Below, piece by piece: positions 5,890-6,150 of a stretch of DNA of 6,150 nt. The position numbers and the translations under genes were made by a program. The notes under the pieces are model-generated. The model was not told the origin of the DNA, did no database searches, and saw only the letters and a list, made by a program, of their open reading frames with translations. Every line of letters starts with the position of its first letter. Positions within the stretch are counted from its first letter, which is position 1. This DNA comes from Spirochaetaceae bacterium (GTDB lineage: Bacteria; Spirochaetota; Spirochaetia; SZUA-6; Fen-1364). The stretch spans positions 1 to 6,150 of the forward strand of contig PLNO01000257.1 of assembly GCA_003141795.1 (NCBI GenBank). Direction: 5' to 3'.

Positions 5890-6150
5890 ATGCTCGAAAC
5901 CCTGCACGCCCTCCGCAATCGACTCACTTCTGGCGCCGGTATGTCCCCGGGATGGCTATCCCGACGTGACAGTGCCCTCCATCTCCTCGACATGCTTGCG
6001 GCAACGACGGGAACACCCTCCGGGCAAAACGTCAGTCTGGGATTCGTGCCGGGAAGGATCGAGGTCTTCGGTCGGCACACCGACTACGCCGGTGGTCGGA
6101 CACTCGTTTGTTCGATCGACAAGGGTTTTCTCTTCGCCGCGGCGAAGAGA
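5890..6150 (+). CDS. Galactokinase-family GHMP kinase, N-terminal part (87 codons seen)
   Basis: The first 87 codons of a sugar kinase; the gene runs off the window end with the frame open. Residues 55-69 read GRIEVFGRHTDYAGG, the galactokinase signature at the N-terminus of GHMP kinases, followed by GRTLVCSIDKGF as in that family. Galactokinases phosphorylate galactose at C1 with ATP. In classical members the signature is GEHTDYNGG, and its E, H and D contact the sugar. Here H63 and D65 are kept, but E is replaced by R62 and N by A67. The substrate may therefore not be galactose. The leader of about 54 residues before the signature is longer than in many galactokinases. ATG at 5890 is preferred; GTG at 5881 is the only other start, since TGA at 5878-5880 closes the frame. 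No ribosome site is visible. The gene diverges from galU, which suggests a shared sugar-phosphate pathway. Confidence 0.82.
   Translation, partial: MLETLHALRNRLTSGAGMSPGWLSRRDSALHLLDMLAATTGTPSGQNVSLGFVPGRIEVFGRHTDYAGGRTLVCSIDKGFLFAAAKR

Noticed and set aside
1..6150. CRISPR array, toxin-antitoxin pair, phage or defence system
   Set aside because: No spaced repeats, no small paired genes with ribosome sites, and no nuclease, integrase or structural phage motifs were seen.

Overview
This 6.15-kb window holds a two-permease carbohydrate ABC importer operon, flanked on the left by a lipoprotein-type alpha/beta hydrolase and on the right by a nucleotide-sugar and galactose-type sugar module (galU-like, with a divergent galactokinase-family gene cut by the window end). 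The organism looks like a GC-rich diderm bacterium. The solute-binding protein has an ordinary signal peptide with no lipobox, as expected for a periplasmic protein. The GalU sequence, with SRRKK, MRGTGHALL, AYPDDLHFG and GEFYHVPAL blocks, resembles what I remember of spirochaete GalU proteins. Spirochaetota is therefore my best guess, but it rests on memory of motifs and not on a search.

Left part (1-1869): a minus-strand hydrolase (139-1200) starts at TTG behind a very strong Shine-Dalgarno and carries a LCGC lipobox. It is followed by about 670 bases without a convincing protein gene. That gap holds a tRNA-Leu(GAG)-like sequence (about 1597-1686) with a perfect anticodon stem, a GAG anticodon loop, a long variable arm and a T-loop, but a non-canonical D region and a flawed T stem. 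A promoter-like sequence lies just ahead of it. Two short palindromic elements follow, then a very good sigma-70 promoter (1786-1814) with an inverted repeat at its expected start site. Codon use in the hydrolase is visibly less G/C-biased at third positions than in the genes to its right, so the left part may be accessory DNA.

Centre (1870-4921): periplasmic binding protein, a strong stem-loop, then two MalF/MalG-type permeases that overlap by one base. No ATPase gene is present. The operon ends facing galU, so the importer probably borrows an ATPase encoded elsewhere.

Right part (4946-6150): galU on the minus strand and a galactokinase-family gene on the plus strand diverge from a roughly 100-base spacer. 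Neither gene has a clear Shine-Dalgarno, and each has a promoter-like hexamer pair so close to the start codon that leaderless transcripts are possible. The kinase signature reads GRHTDYAGG where classical galactokinases have GEHTDYNGG, so its sugar specificity may differ. A plausible combined role is uptake of a sugar or oligosaccharide, phosphorylation at C1, and UDP-sugar formation. The transported substrate cannot be read from the sequence.
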